From Guillardia theta CCMP2712 (Eukaryota; Cryptophyceae; Pyrenomonadales; Geminigeraceae): a stretch of 64,000 nt of DNA. Position 1 is the first letter of the stretch; every line of letters starts with the position of its first letter. Under the pieces are notes generated by a model. That model was not told where the DNA came from. It made no database searches and saw nothing but the letters and a program-made list of their open reading frames with translations. Location of the stretch: assembly GCF_000315625.1 (NCBI RefSeq), contig NW_005434580.1, forward strand, positions 174,036 to 238,035, written 5' to 3'. The position numbers and the translations under genes are program-made. Shown here piece after piece: positions 11,490 through 20,641 of the stretch.

Positions 11490-12750
11490 AGTGAGTTCCT
11501 GAGTCAGATCAAATTACAGCTTCGAGGGCTACAGACAATGGTCACAGCCGGCCCTGCACTGCAAACTATGGTCTACAGATATTCTTGTGGTAGGAACCTT
11601 GTTGTTAATGCGGTGGCTGGGATTCTAATTTCAAATTGCTTTCTTTCGATCCGACTGCTTTCCTCACCCCCAGCTACATCAAGTTTGGAATTGAAGGGCA
11701 AAAATTTGCTCGCCTAAGATGATCCTGTTCACCTTGCTGTGGTCAATATCTCTCTGCTGCTTCCAATACGCTTCTTCTTCAACGCTTCCTTTGTGAGGAT
11801 TTCATCCCCATCACAGCTCCTTGCACAGTCCCCCCTCAATTCCTCCTTTGGCTGAGCCCTCACAATCCCACTGTACAACTCCCACCGGCATCCTGCTCCG
11901 TAGTTCTCCCGACTCCAGCACATTCTTGTATCCATCTTCTATCTCCAGATTCACGCTTGTCGCTCTTCTTTCTCTCTACTTTCGCCTCCCTCTCCTTTCC
12001 TCTCCCTCCTCCTCTGCTCCTCTGCTCCTCTGCTCCTCTGCTCCTCTGCTCCTCTGCTCCTTTTCCTTCTCCTCTGATTCTCTGATCCTCTGATTCTCTG
12101 ATCCTCTGATCCTCTCCTCGCCATCCTCTCCGTCCTCCTCTCATCCTCTCCTCTCCTTCCCAACAACCTCCACGGAGGCCGTCATGGCCACGAGGACGCC
12201 CTAGCAAGTTTCAACAAATGTTTGATTGAGGGGGTAGGGGTAATCCAGCCAGGGGACTACCACAGGGCTACCGTGGGTCCAAACAACGTAAAGAAGGTGG
12301 TAGGGGTAGAAAAGGGGTTGGAGGGTCCGATTTGGAGATGGGGTGGGTAGGCCGTACTAGGATGTGGAGGAGCCCGGGCGGGCCTGAAAAAGGGCTCGGA
12401 GATAGTAACCACGGAAGTTGGTAGAACATTGCGCGGGAAAAACAAGCTGAAAAAAACTTCAAGAGAACTGAATGACAAGCACAGTGAACTCGAAGTCGTC
12501 ATGAGAGAACCGCATCATGCCCAACTTTGGGAACATGCACTGACTTCAATCAGGGAACATGCACTGACTTCAATCAGGGAACATGCACTGACTTCAATCA
12601 GGCTGACTGTCGCTGTGCGGCGATGACCGTGGTAACGTCTGATTGTGATCCGATGATCATCCCTTTGAGCCTCCAACACTCCTCGTACGGTCCTGGCAGT
12701 GCGGCGGGGAGGGTAGTAGGGTCAGAACGCGGCAGGCGAAACAGGGGGTT
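11490..12750. other. Host DNA left of the insertion, no firm gene
   Basis: Pyrimidine-rich and otherwise low-complexity sequence. Notable parts are a TCTGCTCCTC-type array at about 12010-12115 and three tandem copies of a 24-base unit GGGAACATGCACTGACTTCAATCA (12531-12602), written as GGGAACATGCAC plus TGACTTCAATCA. The element begins 150 bases further on. No protein is recognisable. Confidence 0.5.
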
Positions 12751-12752
12751 GG

Positions 12753-13566
12753 CTAGCAAGTAAATACATTGGAAACGTGAGGAGACAAACTTTTATAAAT
12801 CAATTTAAAATTTCAATGATTTTTACGAACACCCAAAAAATTCATTTATTTCTCTTTATTTTCCTTACCAAATCCCTATTATATTTTATTCAATTGAAAT
12901 AATAGCTGCGCATTGGTGCGGATCATCACACAAAATAACCAAAAACAAACGAGCGCACACACGGAGTGTGCCAGAGCAAACATAATAACCAAACTAATTA
13001 TGAATCCTTCAAGGATCATATAAGTAATAAAAAAATCTATGTGGGGTGAGGGGGCTGTGCTCATGGGGTAAAATATATAACACGTTGTTTTTACAAACCC
13101 CCTAAGTAACAAAATAATCTATCCCCGCCGCCACCCTCCGCCCCCTCCGCCTCTACCCCCCCGCCTATTTCACATAACGGCTTAATTTTTCTTTTCTTTA
13201 TTTTTTCCGCTCTATTACATGATTAATTTATTTGGCGGGGGGGGCGGGGGGGGCGGGGGGGTATTTTCCATATTCTAATATATATATATATACCCATAAA
13301 GTAAACAAAATTTTATATTATCCTAAAATCACGATTTACCCCCCCGCCCCCCCCGCCTAACGTCTATTTACCCTACGTTTACCATTCTTTTCACACTCCA
13401 CCACAGCCAAAACATGGCGGAGGTACCCCCCGCCTTACCCCCCCGCCTACCCCCCGTCCCCCCCGCCTACCTCCTTTTTATTAAAACCCCTTTATCATTA
13501 TCATTATCATTACCATTATTATACTAAATTATATTCTTTATTTTTATCTATCTTTCTTTATTATAA
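12753..13566 (+). repeat. Long direct repeat, copy 1 (left end of element)
   Basis: About 814 bases, matching 32008-32816 in the same orientation. It begins CTAGCAAGTAAATACATTGG and ends TTTATTATAA directly before an ATG. The first ~300 bases are almost identical between copies. The middle differs by block changes: copy 1 has an extra GGGGCTGTGCTC-type insert near 13050 and different sequence between the G-run at 13235-13260 and 13330. It contains C-runs (CCCCCCGCC) and G-runs, and a TCATTA-rich stretch just before the gene. No gene is seen in it; it probably acts as terminal repeat and promoter. Confidence 0.9.
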
Positions 13567-14013
13567 ATGAGTACTAGAAAAGGCAACACATGGATTCAAG
13601 CGCTGAAAGAGTTCAATAAAGGTCATTCTGGCACGTGGTGCATTGTCAAGAAAGGATCAAAAGAATATGATCATGTTAAGGGAATCATGCAAGATCTAAA
13701 AACATATGACGGTAATATTCCACATAAGCAATATGCAAAACCTGTCAAACCTAAGAAACTTATCACTGCAAATCAGCAATACAAGGATAAAGCGAGTGTT
13801 GGACCTAAACAAAAGAAAATGACAAACAAAGAAAGATATGATAAAGCAATTAAATTAAAAGTTGGAGATATCAAAAGCAATAATAAATGCCCCGTGTGTG
13901 ATCATCAATTTGATAAAACACCATTAAAGGATGAATTTAAGGCACATGTCAACAGCGATAAACATAAGAAAGTATTGTCGAATTTAAAATTTATGCTTGA
14001 ATTTGATAAATAA
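13567..14013 (+). CDS. Small basic protein with C-terminal zinc-finger motif (PLV)
   Basis: A 148-residue, Lys-rich protein of no recognised family. Residues ~110-140 hold a CPVC pair followed by HVNSDKHKK, a C2H2-like finger (Cys-X2-Cys, then two His five residues apart). A finger at the extreme C-terminus also ends the neighbouring GIY-YIG protein. The first 60 residues (GNTWIQALKEFNKGHSGTWC) resemble a short alpha-beta motif found in small proteins of large DNA viruses, but I cannot name it. Its ATG directly follows the long repeat (TATAAATG), so the repeat must hold its promoter. DNA binding is an inference. Confidence 0.7.
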   Translation: MSTRKGNTWIQALKEFNKGHSGTWCIVKKGSKEYDHVKGIMQDLKTYDGNIPHKQYAKPVKPKKLITANQQYKDKASVGPKQKKMTNKERYDKAIKLKVGDIKSNNKCPVCDHQFDKTPLKDEFKAHVNSDKHKKVLSNLKFMLEFDK

Positions 14014-14042
14014 AAAACTAAGAAATTAACATATTGCGCTTT

Positions 14043-14756
14043 TTATTCAAGCAATGACTCCATATATTTTTGATGTTTTTTTGATTTAAGATGCCTATTA
14101 TGATCGTACTTAGATACAAGAGATCCACATTCACACTGCTGTTTTTCTTTATTGCGTTCATAATATTGTCTATCTTTTTCATTGAGTTTTTCTTTATTTT
14201 GCTCTCTGTATTGCTTCTGTTTTTCTTTTAATTTCTCTTTGTTTTGATCTCTATAATGTTTTTTGTTTTGTGATATTTTCTCTTTATTGTTCTCTGAGTA
14301 TATTTTGACATTTGTTTTTATTTTATCCTTATGATCTTCATAATATTGTTTGTGTTTTTCCTTTAAAGAATCTATGTTAATTTTGTAATACTCCTTTTTG
14401 TTTTGTGCTAATTTCTCCTTGTTATCATAATTATATTGCTTTGCATCTCTTCCGGCAATCCTCAAATTAAGAGTTCCAATCTCCCTTATTACCTCACCTT
14501 CTCTTTTATGAAGTTCTTTCTTATCATTGCAAGGGAATTTCTCATATAATTCAATATACCAATTCTCAAGATCATTAGTCTCGCGGATCTTTTGATATAA
14601 CAACATATTAAATGATGAATGATTCTCATAAAAGCAACTTTTCTTATGATAATACCACCTTGCATTTAATGAACAAGCAGATGAACCGACGTAAATGAGG
14701 TTTTTATCCTTCCTATACCTGATAGTATAGATAACCGAATTTTGATAATTTACCAT
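14043..14756 (-). CDS. GIY-YIG family endonuclease with repeat and zinc-finger tail
   Basis: A 237-residue protein. The N-terminal GIY-YIG nuclease core is visible: YT at residues 10-11, YVG at 22-24 and the following Arg33, with HKREGEVIREIGTLN as the later catalytic-Glu segment. Residues ~105-205 are a charged helical region built on repeats of the type QNKEKLKEKQKQYRE, probably a coiled coil or DNA-binding arm. The C-terminus has CECGSLVSKYDHNRHLKSKKH, written here as CECG plus HNRHLKSKKH, a zinc-finger-like end. Nucleases of this build occur as free-standing mobile genes in large DNA viruses and PLVs. It is convergent with the preceding gene, with only 29 bases between the stops. The role could be recombination, repair or homing; the sequence does not say which. 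Confidence 0.85.
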   Translation of the reverse strand: MVNYQNSVIYTIRYRKDKNLIYVGSSACSLNARWYYHKKSCFYENHSSFNMLLYQKIRETNDLENWYIELYEKFPCNDKKELHKREGEVIREIGTLNLRIAGRDAKQYNYDNKEKLAQNKKEYYKINIDSLKEKHKQYYEDHKDKIKTNVKIYSENNKEKISQNKKHYRDQNKEKLKEKQKQYREQNKEKLNEKDRQYYERNKEKQQCECGSLVSKYDHNRHLKSKKHQKYMESLLE

Positions 14757-14814
14757 GTTTAGACTTGATCAAAAATTTATGAATCAAATCATTTTTTATC
14801 AAAAATGAATAAAA

Positions 14815-15435
14815 ATGATCAAATCTAAATTTTCCTTATTACGTAGTGATACATCAAATAAAATCTACATTGATATTCTAAAGATGGAGAGAACCAAAAG
14901 AAACACAAAGAAGCCTGAAGCTTTTAAACCTGATAACTTTAAAACCCAAAAGGCACAAAAGCCCAAGAAGCAACCCAAGCAGAATCAACCAAAGCAAGCA
15001 CAGCCTAAGCCTACACAAGCGAAGAGCATTGCTGCACCAAATAAAGCACCTCGCTTTTTGGAATACTATAAAGAACTTAAAGTTATGAATGATGACATTT
15101 CAAATAATTATGAAAACAGTCTTAAGCTGCTTGACTTTAATCAATATACCGATCCAACAAAAAGCTTTACAATATGGCAAAAGATGGAAGCTTTGGTTGA
15201 TTCAATTGATCCTAAAATCAATGGGCCAAACTCATTTATAAATGGCATCTACAAGCTCGATTATTCACCCGAGCAATATAAAAACCTTAATTACAAAAAT
15301 ATACCAACCTTAGAAGATCTAAAAAATAATAAGTATGTTCATATAGGCAGATCAAATCAGACAAAATTTAACATCTACAATCCGATTTATAATCAAGAAT
15401 GTCCCATCTGTTCCGCAAGATTTACAAGATCTTAA
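14815..15435 (+). CDS. N-terminal part of tyrosine recombinase (frame 1) or separate small protein
   Basis: A 206-residue frame. An ATG 69 bases inside (MERTKRNTKK) could equally be the start. The first ~80 residues are basic and rich in Lys, Gln and Pro (disordered), then comes a folded-looking part (FLEYYKELKVMNDDISNNYE). It stops at TCT-TAA, but the frame one base later is open from 15347 and runs without a break into the recombinase. That downstream frame has no ATG for over 200 bases, so the two were probably one protein. The join needs a +1 frameshift. It could be a one-base insertion near 15398, where deleting the G after CAA gives NQNVPSVPQDL, or slippage at the stop TCT-TAA-A. If it is separate, its function is unknown. 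Confidence 0.6.
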   Translation: MIKSKFSLLRSDTSNKIYIDILKMERTKRNTKKPEAFKPDNFKTQKAQKPKKQPKQNQPKQAQPKPTQAKSIAAPNKAPRFLEYYKELKVMNDDISNNYENSLKLLDFNQYTDPTKSFTIWQKMEALVDSIDPKINGPNSFINGIYKLDYSPEQYKNLNYKNIPTLEDLKNNKYVHIGRSNQTKFNIYNPIYNQECPICSARFTRS

Positions 15436-15475
15436 ATTTTTAATAGAGAACCACAGACAAATAATTAATCAATTA

Positions 15476-16708
15476 TTGATTTTGAGATTCAATAAGGGTC
15501 AATCAATCGCAACATGCCGTAATGATTTGTACAATATTGGGCGGCTAATGCGCATCGCTTTTGGTGATCAAAATGAACTTAAAACAAAACTTATCGCTCT
15601 AGCGATGGACTTTGACAACATCATAAGACAAGAAGAAGGACAGAACAAGTTGAACAAGTATGAAGAGGGTTTCATACCATATGGAAGCCTTCTTGACCTT
15701 GTTGAAGAAATGAATAAACAATTTAGAGAATCACTAAAAAACAAAGGTAAAAATGACCCCTTAACTTTCAAACTGCACATGTATGCCTTAATTTTGCAAG
15801 CGTATTTATACACGCCACCTGTCAGGTTGGAGCTCTCAAATGCTAAATTTACAACAACCTTATCAAATTTAAATAACAATACAGATTATATTCACATTCC
15901 AAATGACAAATCGAAACTTGTTGAGTATGTTTTTAACAAAGACAAGAAAAAGCACGGAGCTATAAGGTACTTTGTCGGCTATATGATCAATACCAGAGCA
16001 AAGATAAGCGAGAATCTCTCACCATATGCTTTTAAATTAAGTGATTTCATTCGTGAGAGCTATTCGCTTTATCCTCGTGAATATTTCATAACACAAATCA
16101 AAGATAGAAATAAACCAGCGTTAGCCAACATGGCCGTTTATCTTAAAAATATGTTTGATAAATTGCCTCTTAATGTCAATATGTTTCGCAGTAGTTTCGT
16201 AACATATCTCCACCAAAACAACACACCAAACAAGATTTTGCAAGACGTCGCCCTAAAAATGAGAAACTCAGTTATGCAACAACAAGCAACATATAAAAAA
16301 TCATTATCCAAAAATGAGATGATTTCGATCAAACAAGAAAAAGGATTCACTGACCTACAATCTGCGGCCGCTGAAACAATCAGGATCAAACAAGAGCCAA
16401 CCGATGAGATCCAACCTATCGAATCAGTACAACATACGATAAGGCAACCAAATAAACCACATATAAAAGATCCTAGAATATCAGAGCGCGAAAGACAACG
16501 CAAATATTATAACAATAAGAAAGCCGATATATTAGATAAGAAAAAACAGCAATACGAAGATAATAAGGACAAAATAACAGCTCGAAAGATAATTAAACGA
16601 TTAAATGACATCATTTCAACCGGTGGAACTGCCAAGCCAACAGCTGCCAGCATGGCAACATATCAACTATACAAGGAGGGCAACACATGGAAGAGCCGGA
16701 TACTCTAA
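15476..16708 (+). CDS. Tyrosine recombinase/integrase (catalytic part)
   Basis: A 410-residue frame counted from a TTG at 15476; the open frame extends upstream to 15347 with no ATG, so the true N-terminus most likely lies in the previous frame. Residues ~1-40 (FNKGQSIATCRNDLYNIGRL) look like the SAM-like core-binding domain. Catalytic signatures of the family follow: box-I Arg in PPVRLELSN (~residue 117), box-II Arg in NMFRSSFVTYL (~238; the usual His is replaced by Asn) and the nucleophile in QQATYKK (Tyr ~273). The last 100 residues are an added tail with KQQYEDNKDK, the same motif as in the GIY-YIG protein. It would integrate and excise the element by site-specific recombination. Tyrosine recombinases replace the DDE integrase in many PLVs. 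Confidence 0.85.
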   Translation: MILRFNKGQSIATCRNDLYNIGRLMRIAFGDQNELKTKLIALAMDFDNIIRQEEGQNKLNKYEEGFIPYGSLLDLVEEMNKQFRESLKNKGKNDPLTFKLHMYALILQAYLYTPPVRLELSNAKFTTTLSNLNNNTDYIHIPNDKSKLVEYVFNKDKKKHGAIRYFVGYMINTRAKISENLSPYAFKLSDFIRESYSLYPREYFITQIKDRNKPALANMAVYLKNMFDKLPLNVNMFRSSFVTYLHQNNTPNKILQDVALKMRNSVMQQQATYKKSLSKNEMISIKQEKGFTDLQSAAAETIRIKQEPTDEIQPIESVQHTIRQPNKPHIKDPRISERERQRKYYNNKKADILDKKKQQYEDNKDKITARKIIKRLNDIISTGGTAKPTAASMATYQLYKEGNTWKSRIL

Positions 16709-16797
16709 TTATATAAAAATGATTTGATTATTTTTTAATATATCAAGTAAAATAAACTTTCTTACTTTATATTAAAGTAGGCGAAGCCAAGCGTAGC
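16709..16797. other. Intergenic spacer with GCCAAGCGTAGC motif
   Basis: AT-rich spacer after the recombinase. At 16785-16796 it has GCCAAGCGTAGC, whose reverse complement recurs after the second capsid gene (25246-25257). It overlaps a small GGC-GAA-GCC hairpin at 16780-16788. A 3'-end signal is likely. Confidence 0.4.
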
Positions 16798-16821
16798 GTG
16801 AATTTGTTTCTTTCGAAAACA

Positions 16822-17016
16822 ATGCCAACCCCACAAGCACTGCACTATAAAAAGAAGATTGCAACTGATAAAGAATTTCACGATAAAGAATGCAAGAGAA
16901 TAAATGAATATATTAAACAAAAATACACAAATGACCCAGAATATCGAGAGCTAAGAAACAAAAGAATGCGCGAATATTATCATAAAAAAAAGCTCTTAAA
17001 TTCTGCAACTGAATAA
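16822..17016 (+). CDS. Small charged helical protein (PLV), unrecognised
   Basis: A frame of about 65 residues from ATG at 16822 (MPTPQALHYKKKI); an upstream non-ATG start would add eight residues. It is rich in Lys, Glu, Asn and Tyr and reads as a single charged helix (YREL, RMREYYHKKK). That composition matches the QYxxNKxK tails of the recombinase and the GIY-YIG protein, so it may be a detached copy of that segment. There is no recognised domain. It lies between recombinase and primase-helicase on the same strand. Confidence 0.5.
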   Translation: MPTPQALHYKKKIATDKEFHDKECKRINEYIKQKYTNDPEYRELRNKRMREYYHKKKLLNSATE

Positions 17017-17152
17017 GTGCATAATCTCTTTTTTTACTTATATGTATAGGCCGTGTCTATATATATATATCAAAAACATAGAAAGATAAAAAATGATATA
17101 AAGTAAATTTGTTTTATTCAAGTAAATTAAAATCTCACCTATAAGTAAAAGG

Positions 17153-19810
17153 ATGCCAATTAAGATGCCTTCTGCTGAATATCTCCTTGAAAAGGCCATT
17201 GAAGACTTTGAACATGTCAGGGACGTGATGGGTTTCAAATGCATGCCCCTGTATCCCAAAGACCCAAAGGATAAAACAAATAAAAATTTCAAGTCAAAGA
17301 TGATCATCGAAAAAACTTATGCCTTTCCTCCTAAGTGGCAAAAGGATGAGACACACAATAAGGAGACATTCAGGATTTGGAATAATAAAATCGTGAAAAC
17401 TATCAATGAAGAGAAGGCAGTTAAATATGCTGTTCTTACTGGTAAGGTGAATGGTATCACTGTCATTGATCTTGACACTGGCAAGGGAAAGGCTACGAAA
17501 GAATCAAGAGGCATCGAATTGTTAATATTGAGCGCCGACACATTCCAAGTCGCAACGCCCAACGGCTCACATCATTATTTCAAATATTGCCCGTATATTA
17601 AGACAGATTCAGGCTTCCTCGATTATATAGACTTTCGCAATGATGGAGGTTGCGCTATTGGTGCGGGTGTTCTCCGTGACGATGGATATTATAGCATTAT
17701 GGAAAAGAATGACATTCAAGAGTTTCCAAAAGACTTATTTGATAAAATAAGTGATAAATATAAAATAATGGTTGATTCCAAACCTTCAAAATGTTTAACA
17801 TTAACTCAACAAGATGATTGTCCTTCGGATGATGAAAGCCCAGTCGCTAAAAATAAAAAGGTTACGGAACTACCCGATAAAAAACTAAGAAATATTAATA
17901 ATCTATCAACAAAAGACAATAAGAAATATTTAAAAGCAAGGGAGGAAATAAGGAAAACCGTTCCATTTGAAGATTTCAAGAAATTATGCGATCATCTCAT
18001 TATCGATTTGTTTGATAACTATGATTCTTGGATTAAAATCGGCTGGGCCATGAAGAATGTTTCTGATGATGGGGATTATGTTGATGAAGCCTTTAAGATC
18101 TATGATGAGCTTTCCCAGAAATTCCCCGAAAAGTATAACGTAAAGACAACGACATATGATGTCTTCAACAATGCAAGACTTGAAGGCGCACGGCTTGGCT
18201 GGACTTTCTTAAAGACTTGTGTCGATGATTCATATGATGAGTTTGAGTTTCTGCCTGATGAAAATATTGAAACCAATTATAAAGAGCTTTATGATAGAAT
18301 TGAAAAATTGATTTTTAAGGAAGTGACAATAAACTATATAGCGCAATGCGTTTCATTCTACTTTGACAAGTATAAGGGAGATAATATTAAATATCAACCT
18401 TCTGAAAGAGAAGGTAAAGGCAGATGGTATTGCTGCAATGATAAAAATATATGGTGCGAAGAATCCGAGGCTTTATCCATAGTCCGAGTCTTTAAAAAAA
18501 TTATTCTTCCTATTGTTGTCAATTTAAAAGATAAGCACAATAAAATTGCACATAAAGCACTTGAAGAACAGGACATAAACAAAGCTAAAAAATACTTTGG
18601 ATATGCTGAGAAAATGAAATCATATGAGGTCAAGCTTTGCACGCCTAGAGAGTACAAACAAATCATCGATGATCTTAAAGACAATCATAAGGTCAATAAT
18701 TTCAATGCTGAATATTTAGATAAAAATCCTTTCCTATTCGCTTTCAATGACAAATTATTTGATACCCGAACATTTGAAATTCGAGACATTAGACCGGATG
18801 ATTATATTAAGTTAAATACTGGCTACCCATACCCTGAACGTGTTGAAGAGGATATCAAAGAGGTTAGAAAGATCATCCTTGATATGTGTCTTAACGAGGA
18901 CTATTGCGATTGGTTGATTAAATATAAGTCTATATTCATTGTAGGCGATAATGAGGATGAAAAATTTTATGTTGAGACTGGCAGCGGTTGCAACGGCAAA
19001 TCTATATTGAACGAGCTTATAAAATCATGCTTCGGTAAGTATTTTCTCACAATCTCTCCTGAGACCTTAACCAAGCCAAAACGTGGGCAAAATGACACTT
19101 CTGAATTATACGCGGCTAAAGGAGTAAGGGGTCTTGTCATGACTGAGCCCGAGGCTGATGATGATAATAAATTGCAATGTGCAGCTATCAAGAGTATGAC
19201 TTCCGACGAGATCAAGACAAGGGGCTTGTTTCGTGATCCCATCGAATTTAAAGGACAGTTCAAGCTTCTCATTCTTGCAAATGATGTCCCCCAACTCTCT
19301 AAATTTGATAAAGGCATCGCTAGAAGAACCGTAATTATCACATTCCCAAATATTTTCACAGATAATGAAAAGCTTATCAAGGAAGACCCAACACATTTTA
19401 AAAAGATTGACACCAAATTGAGGGCAAAGATTAGACAAGATAATAAATATAGGAATGCAATGATTCATCTTCTCCTTGATGCTTTCAAGGAAACAAAAGG
19501 GAAACTCCCTCCTTTGCCTGATGAATTTCAAGAAGCAACAACTGAATATCTGCACGAAAATAATGAGGTTCTTCAATACATGGAAGAGAACACAATCAAA
19601 GAAAAAGGAAAGGATATTCCTTTAGAAGATATATTCAGTGATTTCAGGGCTGCAAACAGAAGATCAAAGATTAACACAAGGAATTTATTCAGTCGAAGAC
19701 TTCAAGAAAGCGGATATAAAACCGAAAGGATCCAAAGGGATGGAGATAAGAAAACATATATAATAAATGTCGCTAAAAAAATAATAGATTTCAAAGATGA
19801 TGATGAGTAA
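17153..19810 (+). CDS. Primase-polymerase / SF3 helicase (replication protein)
   Basis: An 885-residue protein joining two replication activities. The N-terminal primase-polymerase fold shows VIDLD (residues ~103-107, metal-binding acids), TPNGSHHYFK (~135-144, catalytic His) and YIDFRNDGGCAIGAGV (~157-172). A PriCT-2-like helical domain lies at ~275-362 (SWIKIGWAMKNV, LEGARLGWTFLK). The C-terminal D5-like superfamily-3 helicase has Walker A GSGCNGKS (~610-617), Walker B GLVMTEPE (~659-666), motif C LLILANDVP (~705-713) and the Arg pair in GIARRTVI (~724). This is the central replication protein of virophages and many PLVs: it would make primers and unwind the template while another polymerase extends, since no family-B polymerase is present. 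The inverted repeat just downstream is a candidate for its target. Confidence 0.95.
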   Translation: MPIKMPSAEYLLEKAIEDFEHVRDVMGFKCMPLYPKDPKDKTNKNFKSKMIIEKTYAFPPKWQKDETHNKETFRIWNNKIVKTINEEKAVKYAVLTGKVNGITVIDLDTGKGKATKESRGIELLILSADTFQVATPNGSHHYFKYCPYIKTDSGFLDYIDFRNDGGCAIGAGVLRDDGYYSIMEKNDIQEFPKDLFDKISDKYKIMVDSKPSKCLTLTQQDDCPSDDESPVAKNKKVTELPDKKLRNINNLSTKDNKKYLKAREEIRKTVPFEDFKKLCDHLIIDLFDNYDSWIKIGWAMKNVSDDGDYVDEAFKIYDELSQKFPEKYNVKTTTYDVFNNARLEGARLGWTFLKTCVDDSYDEFEFLPDENIETNYKELYDRIEKLIFKEVTINYIAQCVSFYFDKYKGDNIKYQPSEREGKGRWYCCNDKNIWCEESEALSIVRVFKKIILPIVVNLKDKHNKIAHKALEEQDINKAKKYFGYAEKMKSYEVKLCTPREYKQIIDDLKDNHKVNNFNAEYLDKNPFLFAFNDKLFDTRTFEIRDIRPDDYIKLNTGYPYPERVEEDIKEVRKIILDMCLNEDYCDWLIKYKSIFIVGDNEDEKFYVETGSGCNGKSILNELIKSCFGKYFLTISPETLTKPKRGQNDTSELYAAKGVRGLVMTEPEADDDNKLQCAAIKSMTSDEIKTRGLFRDPIEFKGQFKLLILANDVPQLSKFDKGIARRTVIITFPNIFTDNEKLIKEDPTHFKKIDTKLRAKIRQDNKYRNAMIHLLLDAFKETKGKLPPLPDEFQEATTEYLHENNEVLQYMEENTIKEKGKDIPLEDIFSDFRAANRRSKINTRNLFSRRLQESGYKTERIQRDGDKKTYIINVAKKIIDFKDDDE

Positions 19811-19881
19811 TGATTAATAATACACAGCATAACAATAACAATATTTATAATTTTTTTAAATTCCCTTATTCATAAGCGAAA

Positions 19882-20016
19882 GACAGATGAAGACAGATGA
19901 GACAGATGATTTTACATAATTTAAACGGAAATATAGACAGGCCACCACCTACCACCCATTTATATTGAGGTAAAAATATGTAAAATCATCTGTCTCATCT
20001 GTCTTTCATCTGTCTC
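19882..20016. other. Long inverted repeat with iterons; candidate replication origin
   Basis: The left arm (19882-19917) has three copies of GACAGATGA (19882, 19892, 19901) followed by TTTTACAT. The right arm (19978-20016) is its reverse complement: 27 bases match perfectly (19891-19917 with 19978-20004), then a one-base bulge, then another ~10 matching bases. The 60-base loop contains CCACCACCTACCACCC. It sits 70 bases after the primase-helicase stop and 75 before the next gene. It could be a replication origin with iterons, a transcription terminator, or both. Confidence 0.75.
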
Positions 20017-20089
20017 TATTGACTTTTATTATTTTTATAAATATACCTTACTAATCTAATGTATAATATTATATATAATCTATATAAAT

Positions 20090-20395
20090 ATGGTTTATAG
20101 ACATGTTAAGCTATCTAGAAGCGATGTTAAAGGCAAGAAATACAAGATGGAATTTTATAACAAGGATAAGCAAAGAATAAAAACGATACATTTCGGCGCT
20201 ATTGGCTATTCCGATTATACCAAGCATAAAGATGATAATCGCAAGGCTAATTATATAAGCCGCCATCAATCAAGTGAAAATTGGAATGTACCAGACACAG
20301 CGGGCAGTTTGTCAAGGTGGATCTTATGGAATCATAAGAGCTTAAATGAATCATATAAATCATATCTCAATAAATTTAACCTTACTAAATTATAA
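20090..20395 (+). CDS. DUF5754-like protein
   Basis: A 101-residue basic protein with FGAIGYSDYTKHKDDNRK, then YISRHQSSENW and GSLSRWILWNHK. This arrangement (FGxxGYxDYTxHKD ... YxxRH ... SRxxLW) is that of the DUF5754 family of small proteins found in giant viruses and virophages, whose function is unknown. It is complete and intronless. It starts right after a TATAAATATGG context and ends directly against the next ATG: the glutaredoxin starts at the base after its stop. A role in virion or nucleic-acid binding is only a guess. Confidence 0.75.
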   Translation: MVYRHVKLSRSDVKGKKYKMEFYNKDKQRIKTIHFGAIGYSDYTKHKDDNRKANYISRHQSSENWNVPDTAGSLSRWILWNHKSLNESYKSYLNKFNLTKL

Positions 20396-20641
20396 ATGGA
20401 CAAGCTACCAGAACAAGGATATGCCATCATCACAAAAATAGGTTGTTCCTACTGTGATTGGCTTGAAGACTTCTTAATTGATAAAGGCATTGAATATGAG
20501 AAATTTGATATACTCGAATTCAATGATGAAGAAATGAAAGATTTGAAAAGCAAGCTTAATTTTAAGACATACCCCGCCTTTATTCGTGATAGATATTGCA
20601 TCGGTGGATACAAAGAAGCTTTGAACCTATTATCTAATTAA
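20396..20641 (+). CDS. Glutaredoxin
   Basis: An 81-residue thioredoxin-fold protein of typical glutaredoxin length. The redox motif CSYC is at residues 17-20, the cis-proline in TYP at 58-60, and the C-terminal glutathione-side GG at 70-71 (IGGYKEALNLL). It would reduce disulfides using glutathione; viral glutaredoxins usually assist virion assembly or nucleotide reduction, and here the former is likelier because no reductase is present. The start follows TATAAATG. Its end overlaps the stop of the convergent membrane-protein gene by four bases. Confidence 0.9.
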   Translation: MDKLPEQGYAIITKIGCSYCDWLEDFLIDKGIEYEKFDILEFNDEEMKDLKSKLNFKTYPAFIRDRYCIGGYKEALNLLSN

